Origin: Hyperoodon ampullatus
Lineage: Eukaryota > Chordata > Mammalia > Artiodactyla > Ziphiidae
Assembly: GCA_949752795.1 (NCBI GenBank)
Contig: OX457060.1
Span: 106,652,949-106,716,948 of the forward strand
Length of the DNA: 64,000 nucleotides
Direction of reading: 5' to 3'
A program made the translations under genes and the position numbers. This document shows positions 1 to 11,344 of the stretch, one piece after another (position 1 is the first letter of the stretch; each line of letters opens with the position of its first letter). The notes beneath the pieces were generated by a model. It was not told the DNA's origin and ran no database searches. It saw only the letters and a list, made by a program, of their open reading frames with translations.

Positions 1-115
1 CTCTCATGACCTAAACACCTTTCAAAAGCCCCCATCTCTAATTGCCATCACTTTGGGAGGGGTTAGGATTTCAACATATAAATTTTGGGAGGACACAAAC
101 ATTCAGTCCAGAACA
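1..115 (-). mobile_element. LTR fragment, MaLR-like (partial)
   Basis: The stretch ending in a 'ttaggatttcaacatata' and 'ggacacaaacattcagtcc' block resembles the reverse complement of a mammalian MaLR-type LTR start. It is cut by the window edge, so its other end is not visible. The family call is by eye and could be a related ERVL LTR. Confidence 0.42.
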
Positions 116-1337
116 CCTAAGGAATATTGTTAAATGGCAGATTGTGATTCAATATATTTGGGGTGGGGCCTGAAATCCTGCATTTCTAATGGCTCCCAGG
201 TAATACTGATACTCTCCCTGTCTAGATTGGGTACTGTTAAAAAAAAATTATTAAAGAAGACAATTTAGATGATGCAAACAAACTTTATTTAACACTTCAT
301 GTAGTGGACAGTCTCCATTTGGAGAACTATAAAATGGGGCAGAAGGCTGGACATTTTTATAGGGTAAAGAAGAAAGAACAAGGAAGAGAAATACAGGAAA
401 TATGTGATTGGCTGGGGCCATACAATCATACTTGCTTGGGGTGAGAATGAACAAGGAAATAAGTATAGAGTTGGCTTTGTGTTTCAGAATTGGCTACTGG
501 ATATACTGCATGTATTGTCAAGCAGAGCATTCAGAGTGACACAAGTGTTATCTAAGTTTTGGTGTGTTGTCATGGTACCCTGGGCAGAAGCAGCTCCATC
601 TTGGGCCTAGAAATTTATTTCAACAGTACTGTTGACTATTCTCCAATATCCGGCAGTTTCTTATGTGGAGTTAAGGCCATCTGGTAATAAGTATTGTACT
701 CTATTACCAATAATTTTTGTTTTCATTTTCCTTTTGAGGTGTAAAATTTGTAATTTTTTTGTTTTGGCCTTGGCATTGAGGTCAGACATTGAGGAGGGAG
801 GAAGTGTAAAGATCCAAACCTTCCTTTGTACCAGGTACCAGCAATGCACAGACCCATTTGGATAGAACTTTCCTAGTTCATTATGGGTAGGTGCTACCTG
901 TCACAAGATGTCAAAGAGGACCTCTCTGAGTGGGGCTTAAAGTGGTCTGTGCCATTCCAGTATCACCATTGGGCAGATTCTGGCCTCCTTGCAACTCCAG
1001 TGATCACGATTCTCAAAGGATGAAAAGGATAAAGTCCTGCTAAAAAAGCATAAAAGGTATTTGGTATTTTAACATGCATAGTTTTGATTGCTTAAAGGGG
1101 TATAGCAATTCTTAATTTTTTTAGCAAAATATTTTATTGGCCTTTAACAGTTTGATTCCACAAACATCCTAATACTATTTCTAGTCCTGTATGGATTCCT
1201 AGGTATGTTGGTAGTGCCTAGCTAAGGCAAGAATGGTTTGCTTAATTCTTTCAGTAACAGCGGGACCTGGGTTCCCTTGTCACATTTTTTAAGTGAAGAG
1301 AAGAAACATAAAGAGGGAATATGGAAATGTAATTTAT
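116..1337. other. No gene seen; possible old LTR-like sequence
   Basis: No exon-like or long open frame is visible. About 265-700 reads like an LTR or ERV-derived repeat of artiodactyl genomes, but I cannot name the family. The small open frames here lack any recognisable domain. Confidence 0.4.
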
Positions 1338-1351
1338 AAAAGGTGAGGGAA

Positions 1352-1560
1352 GGGGGCTTTGGCACAGTTGTTAGGAGTCTGCCTGCCGGTGCAGGGGACA
1401 CGAGTTCGTGCCCCGGTCCAGGAGGACCCCACATGCCGCGGAGCAACTGGGTCCGTGAACCATGGCCGCTGGGCCTGTGCGTCCAGAGCCTGTGCTCCAT
1501 AATAGGAGAGGCCACAACACTGAGAGGCCCGCATACCGCAAAAAAAAAAAAAAAAAAAAA
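1352..1560 (+). mobile_element. CHR-2 type SINE (tRNA-derived)
   Basis: The element begins 'gggggctttggcacag', carries a Pol III B-box-like 'gagttcgtgccc' and ends with the 'gaggcccgcataccgc' block and a run of about 21 A. The target duplication is clear: 'aaaggtgagggaag' before (1338-1351) and 'aaaggtgaaggaag' after (from 1558). This SINE type is typical of cetaceans and their hippo relatives, and is the main taxonomic clue here. Several CpGs are retained, so it is not very old. Confidence 0.87.
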
Positions 1561-1571
1561 GGTGAAGGAAG

Positions 1572-3588
1572 AGACTTCTCTGACCTCTAATGGAAAATAA
1601 AGCAAGAAATTTGAAAGCCTCTAATGCTATTGTTATGTTTAAGGCATTTCTTATATTTCTATTGCTATTCCATTTTGCTTTGTTTTCCCAGAATGGCTTG
1701 TTATTTGTGGGCAATTTTCTGGAAACAATAGGAAATTATTTTTAAATTGTAGACATCAATATGTTACAAAGCCTTTACATTAGGCATTGGCTTTGAAGGG
1801 AGCCAAATTCAAAGAGAGTTTGAATCATCCAAACATTTTAGATCGTCAGGAACTCAAAGGTTCTTGTACTTGGAAACACAAAGGCGAGTTTAACAACAGG
1901 CTTTGTTTTGCATGAGATTACTGCATAAATTACTCCCTAGAACTCACAGAAATCGATTGCTCCACGCTTCCCTGCAGGAATATTTTGAAGGAAAACTAAT
2001 TAGCAGTACCTTTCAAATAGCACAAAGCTACAGGAACATCACAATGTCATCATCTATGGCAACCGTATCCTAATATGCTTTGGATGCTAAACTTATCTTT
2101 GGTGAGGAGAGAATGCAAGGTGCATCCTACTTGGATTTCTTTGTTAAAAGATTTGGGAGGGACAATGCATTTGCCTCCCACATAGCCAATGGTACTTGGG
2201 CCTTTGTATTTCAAAGATGAATAAATAGCAAAGCAAAAAAAAAAAAAAAAAGAAGAAGAAGAAAAGAAAAACAGACATTTTGTAAACAAGTAATTTAACC
2301 AAAGTAAGTACTTTAAATAAATGAGTTACTATCACTGTCATTTCTATAAAGAAATGACACTGTCATTACTATCATTTCTAAAAAGAAATGACATGTTAAT
2401 ACAAGAATGTAAGTAGGGGAAATCTCTAATATGATATAGTACTAAAGACTAGCATAGGATCTCTCAGCTATCAGCAAATTGCTCTCATTCTCAGACCATG
2501 GAAGTGATGTACATTTCCCCTTTACCTCTTTCACGTGTTTGTTTTTGTATTACAAATGGAATATAACTAACTACAATCTGATGAAAACATTTCATATCAT
2601 GGTTCAGTAATAACATATTGGGAATTTTTCCTTTGGTAGAAGTGGCCAAAGGGCTAAGATTTCTTATTTATCTTAAAATTAAGCCTATGTAAATCTAGTG
2701 AATTAGGATTTAGCAGAATTTGTTATATAGATTGTGGCCTCTGTGAGGGAAAGTGTGGTAGATTTTTATTATTTTTTAAAAAATATGGTCTCTTTATGAC
2801 ACTATTCTAAATTAATAATAAAATAAATTTTTACCATAAATAGGATATACATACAAAGACAGACCGACATCTTCCAGGGAGCCTTACACATCAGCTTGTT
2901 AGTGAAACCAAGTTCCACTTACTTGTAGGATGGGAGGATGTTGGCATTTCTCTAGTTAACCGTGTCCCTCAACTGCACTATGAAATATTAATGCTAAATC
3001 ATGTTCTCAATTGCTCCGATACTTGCTCCTTCTTAAAACCTCTTCTGCAGAAGATATGGGAACTTTCAAGAGGGAATAGAAATTAAGTCATTGAAATTTT
3101 TTCACTGATAAATGTATTATATGTATATTTAATTAGTCATCATCATTTGAGTTATCTGAAGTAATAATTGTACCATAATATTTGGTTCATATAACAGTGG
3201 ATCACTAGAGAGCTTATAAAATATGATGCAATTTAAAGTATATTAAATATATTCATCTTCTTGGGATAAGAAAACATACTGCAAAATCCAAGCTAAAGCA
3301 AAGGCCAGTTCAACAAATTAGTCTTTAGAGTAAAATTCAACTTTACATGCTAAATTTGAAAGATGACTAGAAGTAAAACTAAAGGAAGAGAGATAAACAA
3401 TGCTGTCCTCTTAGAGCATAATTATTCTATGTTAGGGGAAACAAAATAATCTTAAAATATTTAAAATATGATATATGAAGCACTCATTAAAAGAATGATA
3501 ACCCCTTTGGTTCTGTTTTATGAAACTTAAAAAAAATCAGTACATTAGGGTCCTGGATAAAAATGAGGTAGTGCAATAACTATTATTT
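1572..3588. other. No gene seen; A-rich tract inside
   Basis: AT-rich sequence without a supportable coding region. It contains an A run followed by (gaa)n at about 2236-2270, and a local duplication of 'tttctataaagaaatgaca' at about 2341-2391. Nothing else recognised. Confidence 0.5.
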
Positions 3589-3589
3589 G

Positions 3590-3665
3590 GCTGAATTAAG
3601 CATCTAGTACAATGCTGGGCACCTACTAGGTATTTAGTAAATATAAGCTTAATGAGTGAATGAAT
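3590..3665 (+). repeat. MIR/L2-type 3' tail
   Basis: The string 'acaatgctgggcacctac' followed by 'aggtatttagtaaata' and 'gagtgaatgaataaa' matches the shared 3' end of MIR and L2 elements. Divergence is high, as expected for this old family. Confidence 0.6.
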
Positions 3666-3707
3666 AAAAAGGTAACTGAGTTCTTGAGTGTCTCTCTTGT
3701 CTGATAG

Positions 3708-3710
<3 letters not shown>

Positions 3711-3743
<33 letters not shown>
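3711..3743 (+). repeat. (GT)n microsatellite
   Basis: An almost pure GT run of about 32 bp, directly visible. Confidence 0.95.
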
Positions 3744-3744
<1 letters not shown>

Positions 3745-4802
3745 CATTATGTAAATGACCTGAGATTTAAAATGGATTTTCAAAGTTTAAGGACTTAAGA
3801 TGAGCATATAGATATACTTACTCATAAGAAACTCATAGCTATACAATGTTTAAGTGTGGACTTGGCGAAGTAGGGAAGCAATTTATTTCTGTTACCAAAG
3901 ACTTACAGTTAGGGTATTTTCAGGCCATGTTGTACTTCATAGGATAGAAGTTCTATGTTTATGTTCAGTAAGTTATGTAAGAAAACATATACATTGCAAA
4001 ATTGAAAATTTTAGAATTTTTTTTTAGAGAACTTAGCCACATGATAATCTCCACATCAAATGGAGACAAAGGAAGCCAATTTCTGTGGGAAAAAAAAATT
4101 TTTTTTCCTGTCCTGTTGAGTACAACAAGTGAATGATTGCCAAAGGAAATATCAGTTGTAACATGTATATATATGCTAATCTCTAGGATGTATAGATGGT
4201 TTGCTAAAAAAGCAATAACATAAATCTTCTTATTAAGCCCTTTACTATCAATAGCTTTTGAATGCAAAATAGGTGATTCTTTTCCCTGAGAACACATCGA
4301 TCATTTCATTCTGGGCAGGCGTTACCTTTCCAAAGCAGCTTTGTTACAAGAATATATCTTGAAGACAACTTTAGAGAGAACATGAAGGCAACTTATCTCA
4401 ATGCAGTGATTTGGACTGATAACTGCATTTTGGTGCACAGCCTACTGATGCATAGCAATGTATAATTGGAAGATAATGAGCTGGAAAGATACAAATTGTT
4501 TTTACAGAGTATTTCTACACAACACAGAGGCATACAGTAATATACGTCAATAATAATAAATTTTACATCAATTAATGTTTTATTACAAGCAACATTGTTT
4601 ACTTTTATCATTTTAGGTGGCCATATATCTAATGCCAAATACTTAAATATGAATGGAAGAATCTGTATCATTTATTACTCCTTTAATGGATTTTTTATAA
4701 AATTTATAAAACATTTTACTCATGATTACCTGCAGCAATCAAGTAAGCAGAGTGACTCCACAAAGAAGTCTGAGTCAATATATGCTTACTAATTTTGTTT
4801 TC
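3744..4802. other. No gene seen
   Basis: AT-rich sequence. The frames at 3965-4297 and 4393-4671 on the minus strand show no domain and have AT-driven composition. No repeat family recognised. Confidence 0.45.
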
Positions 4803-4810
4803 AACTAGAA

Positions 4811-6406
4811 CAGAAGTCAGCAAACTTCTTCCATAAAGGACCAGATAGTAAACATTTTAGGTTTTGCTGGCCAAGAGACAAAATTGAGCATATGAAGGCA
4901 CTTATGTAACAAGAGAAAAAACACATTTTTGCTAAGTTTTATAGATTAAATTTAAAATATAATAACAATCTAGTACAATTATAGAATTATTTTAATAAAA
5001 TTTCATTTAATTGGGGTTCAAAGTTAGTCTTTTCCATTACAAAAATTGATTGCAAATGTTCATCTGTTAATGCTGATCTGAAACGAAATTTTAAAGATTT
5101 CATCTTTGAAAATAGCTTTTCACATACGGAGGTAGCATATGATTTAAAATGCACATATTCATGCCTTAGAAGGCATTTATAGAATTCTATCGGCTCTTTC
5201 TCTTGATATTTGTCTTTCATTATGTCATTGCCTTGCCAAGTGATCATTCCCAATTGAAAGATTAGATGGAAGCTTCTTAATTGGAAAGTTTTTTTTTTCT
5301 TCCAAAAGTTAATTGGAAAGTTTTGAAATGGATTTTGAAGTAAAGAAGTTTTCTCTGTACTTTCACTAAGATGTGAAAAATGTTGTTGGAGCTGCAGTTT
5401 GATCTTTGAAAATATACCTGTTCCAAATATTTATGAGAAAAGAAATCTTCTTGTTTTAACTTTAGCAATACAGGAAATGAACAGAGCAACTAGATATTAC
5501 AAATGATTCATATAACATTAGTTAACCAAATAACTTATAGTAAAAGTTTCACACATAAACACTACTTCATCTTATAATTGCATGTCGAATTCATTAAGAA
5601 GTATTATCAAGTCTGAAGCAAAAGCTAATTTCCATGGCTGTTCAGTGGTCGTTAATATAGGCCAAGGGCAATTCTCATTCAGAAAAATATTCCAATCTCG
5701 TCCTTAAGCTGAAAAATTGCAATAAAACATTATGAATGTTAACCCATCAAACTGCTATGTGGTAAGACAAGTCAGGATATTCAGCTTCTATCTCTAACCA
5801 GAAAAATCGCAGAAATACCCACCAGAGTGAATGAAGTTCACCAATGACACTGATGGTTTAATAACCCATGATAGAGTCAAATATTTTGTAGAAAGTACTT
5901 TCTGATGAATAAGAAAATTAATAGATATAGACTTAAACACCTTATATTTTCATACACTTTGTAAACTTATCCAAATATGCCTTCTTATGCTCCCACACCT
6001 ATTTTTACCAACATTAGTTGAAATACATCTTAGCAGATTCAACTTCAGGTTGTACTGAATTAGTGTTTTCTCAACTTCTTTAAAAATGTTTTCACTTATA
6101 GTTGTTCCAAGCAGACTATTCTTAGAGAATAATTATTTAGTCACTTCAAATTCTGCATTGATTTCTCAAATGAATAACTGAGCATTATCAGAAACATCCA
6201 TTGATTCATACAAAAACACTGGAAACAATTTACCTTGTTCTTTAGGTGATTATTGATGCTGCTCTCAACTCTTCAAGCAACGATTCTTGTAGAAAAGATT
6301 ATCATTTATCATGTAAATGTGAAATAACCAAACATTGTCCTCTGGCAGTACAAAAAATAGGTGGCAAGCTATATTTGAACCATTGGCGGTAGTTTGCTGA
6401 CATTTG
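4811..6406 (-). mobile_element. hAT (Charlie-like) DNA transposon, 1.6 kb
   Basis: The ends are inverted repeats: 'cagaagtcagcaaac' at 4811 and the complement of 'gtttgctgacatttg' at 6392-6406. They are flanked by 8-bp target duplications, 'aactagaa' (4803-4810) and 'tactagat' (6407-6414), which share the central six bases. Eight-base duplications with this core are usual for mammalian hAT elements. The subterminal 'aaaggaccagatagtaaac' motif is shared with the element at the end of the window (63660). The transposase is coded on the minus strand and survives only in part; the element cannot move itself. Confidence 0.8.
4987..5253 (-). pseudogene. hAT transposase C-terminus (relic)
   Basis: An 88-residue open stretch contains 'CEKLFSKMKSLKFRFRS' followed by 'LTDEHLQSI', which is the dimerisation segment at the C-terminus of hAT transposases. 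The stretch starts inside the domain and opens at an internal Met, so it is a fragment and not a real start. A second broken piece lies upstream in the gene at 5277-5489. Domesticated hAT-derived genes exist in mammals, but here the rest of the frame is full of stops and sits between intact terminal repeats, which argues for a dead transposon and not for a host gene. Confidence 0.72.
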
Positions 6407-6483
6407 TACTAGATAATAATGATTCTGAGGGGTGTACAGTTCTTGACATGGAGTAGACCCTCAGTTAATGACTATTATTAAAA

Positions 6484-6536
6484 GTGTGTGTGTGTATATA
6501 TATATACATACATACATACATGTATAAATGTATGTG
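6484..6536 (+). repeat. Compound microsatellite (TG)n(TA)n(CATA)n
   Basis: Reads gtgtgtgtg, then tatatatata, then three catacatacata units. Directly visible. Confidence 0.9.
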
Positions 6537-7190
6537 TTAGTATATGTTAATTTTGGTTTTTGTGTATTTTGTGTTTTGTTTTTTATATTTGAGTTCCAGT
6601 AAACATAGTTACAGATGGAAATATAAACCACAAAACCTCTCTTTTTGGGTCAGGATTATGTGCTAGAGATAGCTCAGACTAGCTAATGAGAGTCAATTGT
6701 TAAAATTACTGAAATTTTGAGCCCCAGATTAAATTACATATACTTACAATTAAATGAACTTTACTTGGAGAGGTAATAGTTACTCAAATTTTACCTCTAC
6801 ATAATTATCTTACTACATTTTACTGTTGTCTATGTTCTTGAGGGTATGTTTATTGTATCTTTATGGTGGAAATAATATACAAAGGTGTGCAACTGTGAAT
6901 TTCTTCCCAAATCTGTATTCAGTGACTACACAGAGTACATGTTAAAATTGGCTATGATGGGTATTTACACATAGTGATAGGCAAATGCTACAAATCAGGA
7001 TTTGATTTATAGTTGTGTTGACTGTCTAGATGTAAGAAATTAATGGAGGAAAGGCTAATACAGATTAAATGTAAAGTGTGTTGGGTCTGGAGCCATTACA
7101 TTATGGACAACGCACATATATACAAATCACATTTGAAAACGATTATCCAAATCAATAGAGAAGTTGCTCAAGTCATAGTGAACTTCTGAT
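6537..7190. other. No gene seen
   Basis: AT-rich sequence with no open frame above 60 codons and no recognisable repeat. It leads into the GC-rich block that follows. Confidence 0.45.
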
Positions 7191-7439
7191 GTACATCCTT
7201 TTTTCATTGCCTCTTACTAATGTGCTTGAAAATATGGGAGGGCTGTTTGGTGACCATTCCCAGTCCACTGTTGGTCCCTGAGGCTGCCTGTTTGGACCAT
7301 GCCAGGCTGATCAGCTTGGTCACCAGGCATTTGGGGTGTCTATTAAAGGAGAGACTCCGGAGGGAAAAGGGGGAAACTGCAAAGGAAGAGCCTCCCTGAA
7401 GCTGACCCCTCGTATTTGTCACTGTCTTCATAGCTCAGC

Positions 7440-8430
7440 GCCCAGCGCGCAGAGAGCCCTCTGTAAATATCAGCTTAGCAGAAAGTGACAACCAAGCACT
7501 GATCCCTCAGAGAGTGAGAGGGGCGCGGGGCAAGGTTTCTGAGGGGCATGGGGCTCCCTGAAGCGCAGTCCTGAGGCCTTTGGAGGGAAATGGATCCCTT
7601 TCCTCTCCCCAGGGAAAGGCTGTTATCTCTGTCACGCCCTGCCTTGAGACAGACAATGTCCAGCCAGGGTCCTAATCCCCCTTTTGACCCTGGGTGTGTC
7701 CCTGGAAGACCTGATGGGCTCTGGAGCGGCCGGGCAGGGGTCCTACAGGCCCCTGGCTTGCCCACCCGCCCTTTCCCTCTGCCCAGGCCGTGTGCTGCTC
7801 GAGGCTCCTAACACAAGAGTTGGGGCGAAACACACCACGTGGAGACTGAGCACCTCTTTCAATTTGCGTCTTAGGCGCCCTGTTTACATCCCTGGAGCCC
7901 GGCCCTCCGCGGGGAGCTCAGTCCTTTCTCGGCTGCTGGGCATCCCTGAAGCTGGGAACGCCTTACCACGCGAGGCAACCACAGCCCTCCCGGGCCAAAG
8001 CGGCCGGGCTGGGGGCACAGCTCGGCTGAAACGCGGGGCGGGGCAGGGGCTCAGAGGAGGCGATCCGAGGGCTTCGGTCGCTGAGTAGAACTGGCACCTT
8101 CCGGACCTTGGATGCGGGACGCGGGAGTGCTCCCCAAGCCGCAATCGCTTCGGGGCTCTCAAAACCTCCCTTTTCGGGCATCCAACGGGAACATAAATTA
8201 ACCAGAAATTCCTCTGCTCCGTCCTCAGGAAGGGGTCGAGCGGCCCACAGGGGTATCGCAGCTCCACCAGTCTGCAAGGCATCCATCAGGGCCTACTTTG
8301 TCTCCGCAGCCCAGCAGCCACCTGAGGCTGCGCTGGGCTTCCTCCAGCTGAAGACTCTGAACATTGAGAGGCCTGAGAGCAAGACCTGGGGTGTGCCGGA
8401 GGGGTGTGGGCTGTGAGGCCTGTAGCAACC
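7440..8430. promoter_or_regulatory. CpG island, candidate promoter
   Basis: In the 600 bases from 7681 to 8280 I counted by hand about 40 CpG, with roughly 60% G+C, giving an observed/expected ratio near 0.7. The surroundings are AT-rich and almost free of CpG. Inside are a perfect Sp1-type box GGGGCGGGGC (8035-8044) and a CACGTG E-box (7836-7841). I recognise no L1, SINE or LTR here, so the CpGs are not explained by a young repeat. Open frames exist on both strands (for example 7684-8088 plus and 7884-8282 minus) but overlap one another and show no domain; GC-rich DNA gives such frames by chance. Probably a 5' exon/promoter of an unidentified gene or lncRNA, or an orphan island. The direction of transcription cannot be told from sequence alone. 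Confidence 0.68.
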
Positions 8431-8809
8431 CTGCATGGTAGCTTCCTCTTCTCGGCCCCCATTTTATTCCCCCTCTTCACTCTGGCTCCCAAACCCTTCC
8501 CTTCACTTTCTCGGCAGAGCAGGCCACCTCTCCCACCTAGTCTTTCTGTTTCCCAACATCCTTTTGATGTTTTTCCTTTAAAACAATCTCTTCAAATTTC
8601 AGAGTCCACTACTTATCCTGTGATGCCATGAAAATGAGGTGACATATTCACCATTAAATTAGTCCCAAACATCTGTAATGTTAATATTTAGTCTCAAGCA
8701 GGTTCTAGTGGATAAAAGAGTGAAAAATAGGACAACCTCTCTGGTTAATAATTGTCAGAATATGTAAAGAACTTAAGAAATAGTCTTGGACTTGAACCAT
8801 CCTTTTTAA

Positions 8810-9075
8810 AGATCTTTTTAAAAATGTTATATGAAATCATGATGGCATACAAAGATATTCATCACAATATTATTTATAAAAGAAAAAGATGAAAACTTGC
8901 AACAATAAGCTGGTTAAATAAGTTATAATATGTCTATGTCTATTTTATGGGACATAACTTGTCAGTAAAAGGATTGATTAATTATGCCATCAAAGAAAAG
9001 GGCAAGAGATAAAACTGCATAAACTCTGCATGTCAAAATAATCGTTAAAAATTTTTATAAACAAGCTTATAAGTG
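8810..9075 (+). mobile_element. Old L1M-type LINE fragment
   Basis: The phrases 'aatattatttataaaag' and 'ctggttaaataagttata' recall the 3' region of old mammalian L1M elements. Much diverged; the limits are approximate. Confidence 0.45.
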
Positions 9076-9602
9076 GTTAATTTACATGTGGCAAGAGTAT
9101 CACAGATTTAAAAACTGAAACTTAGTAGAGAAGCTGTCAATACGTGAATAGAGACTTCTCAAAAAAATTTTCAACATTCGTAGGAAAAACCACCCACTCC
9201 CTTGTTAAAAAAGTACTTGTTTGTACTGATCACACTGTTAATATTAAAAGGTCCTATATTAATGCTAAGAGCACTAATAGCACTCAGAAACACTGTGTAC
9301 ATTGTTAAAACCATTCTCGTGGGCAACTCGTAAATAAGTTTATTCACAAAATACCTGTTCAGTCTCCATTGTCTGCCGTGCTAGGAAGGATTCTCTATAG
9401 GGGTGGAGCAAGATAAGAAGGGCTTTGCTATCAGACCCTTAAGGAAATGTTATGTGCATTTAGGATTTTCACAAGTGGGCAGAGTTAACTTCCCTGCTCC
9501 ATTGACTTGGGTCAATATAACTTCTTTTGACTAGTGGAAGGTGGGCAGACATGAGAGTACTGTACTTCAATTCACACTGAGGCTTTAAAAAGTGTGCTTT
9601 GC

Positions 9603-10419
9603 ATTAAAAGATGATCAGTATCACTAGTTGTTAGAGAAGTGCAAATCAAAACCACAGGGACATATCATCTCACACCTGTCAGAATGGCAATCAACCAAAA
9701 GTCTACAAAAAATAAATGCTGGAGAGGATGTGGAGAATGTAACTATTGGTGGGAATGTAAATTGGTGCAGCCACTATGGAAAACAGTATGGAGTTTCCTT
9801 AAAAAACTAAAATAGAACTACTACATATATGCGCTCCTGGGCATATATCCAGAAAAGATGAGAACTCTAATTCAAAAATATACATGCACCCCAATGTTCA
9901 TAGCAGCACTATTTACAATAGCCAAGACATGGAAACACCCACCTGCCCATCTACAGATGATTGGTTTATGAATGGAGCATTACTCATCTATTAAAAAGGA
10001 AAGAAATATTGCCATTTGCAGCAACAGGGATGCAACTAGAGATGATCATACTACGTGAAGTAAGTCAGACAGAAAAAGACAAATATCACTTATATATGGA
10101 ATCTAAAATGTAATACAAATGAATCTATATACAAATCAGAAACCGACTCACAGACATAGAAAACAACTTATGATTACCAAAGGGGAAGGGGAGGAAGGAT
10201 AAATTAGGAATATGGGATTTACAGATACAAACCATTATACATAAAATAGATAAGCAATAAGGATTTACTGTATAACACAGGGAACTATATTCAATATCTT
10301 GTGATAACATAATGGAAATAATCTGAAAAATGTATATAAATATAACTGAATCACTTTGCCATACACCTGAAACTGATACAATATTGTAAATCAATTGTAC
10401 TTCAATTATAAAAGAAAAG
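9603..10419 (+). mobile_element. 5'-truncated L1, 3' end only
   Basis: Starts in the last part of ORF2 (the 'agagaagtgcaaatcaaaa' and 'aaatgctggagaggatgtgg' blocks) and runs through the cetartiodactyl-type 3'UTR to an A-rich tail. Target duplications are 'aagtgtgctttgc' (9590-9602) and 'aagtgtgctgcgc' (10420-10432). Only 0.8 kb is present and the frame is broken. Confidence 0.85.
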
Positions 10420-10424
10420 AAGTG

Positions 10425-10690
10425 TGCTGCGCTCTGCTTGACCTGTTGTGTTTGGGACATTCCCCATGAGAAGAAGAAGCCTATATAGTTCTATTATCGT
10501 GGGTCTTTGAATAAGAAACAGACCTGACTGAATGGAGCGGACTTGAAACCCAAGTCCAGACAAGTCCAGGGTACTGATAGATAGAACTGCAGTTGGAAAA
10601 GTAAATGCTTGTTGTCCTGAGATTTGAAGGCTGTTTGTTATGTATGTTATGCATCGTTGTTACTTCAGCAAAACCTGCCTAATGTGCATG
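10425..10690 (+). mobile_element. Possible old LTR (MaLR-like)
   Basis: The string 'agtaaatgcttgttgtcc' followed by 'gagatttgaaggctgtttgtta' resembles the 3' end of mammalian MaLR-type LTRs. No second LTR or target duplication was found. Weak call. Confidence 0.35.
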
Positions 10691-10819
10691 CACAGGGAAG
10701 AATTGTCCCACCCAAATACCCTAAATACCCTCTATCTCCTGCTCTAAAAGCACTGGAAATAGTAAATGATGAAAAATGGATCTAATCTCTGAGGACATGG
10801 ACATGTGAATTGAATATGC

Positions 10820-11130
10820 ACATTCAACAAACAATCACATACATAATTATATAATTGCACATTGTCATAAGTGTTATCCAGGAAAAAAATAGAAAGCATA
10901 GGGTGTGAAAACAAAGAGGAACAGGAGGAATTAATTTCAACTGGGAAGTCAGTGAAATCTTCTTCAAGTACTTCTTATTTAAACAAGAAGGAGTCATAGA
11001 AGACAGAAAAATAAGATAAGCATTTCTGGCCAAAAGAACAAGTGAGCAAAAGAGATAAAGGACTCTGGGACCCTTGAGGCACTGATGGGAGCCCTGGGAG
11101 CCAAGGTAGGGGTTTAATAAGTTTTACGCT
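10820..11130 (+). repeat. Ancient interspersed repeat, family not named
   Basis: Contains the word order 'cattgtcataagtgttat', then a 'gtcagtgaaatcttcttc' block and a 'gggagccctgggagcc' block. The same order is seen in the copies at 16290 and 47740. I recognise it as a common old mammalian repeat but cannot assign the family with confidence. Confidence 0.4.
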
Positions 11131-11344
11131 AAACACAATGCAGCCCATGAACCAGTATTCCTTTAAACTAAAATTTATTTATGTAAACATATTAGTCTCA
11201 TAACTAGAATAAATTCAGCCTTTGGTGTAAACAAACTTGAAATTTTGAATGTCTCCAGATGTGAGAATGACCCTGTAAAACACTTACCAGTGTCTATATT
11301 ACAGGAGACTTTTAAAATTCCATCAATCCAAATACTATCCATAT

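Noticed and set aside
1352..1560. tRNA gene
   Set aside because: The B-box-like motif belongs to a tRNA-derived SINE with a 3' A tail and target duplication; no cloverleaf is preserved.
7684..8088. 134-codon open frame in the CpG island (plus), and 132-codon one on the other strand (7884-8282)
   Set aside because: They overlap on both strands, show no domain and occur in high-GC DNA where long open frames are expected by chance. Kept as a promoter-like region, not a gene.
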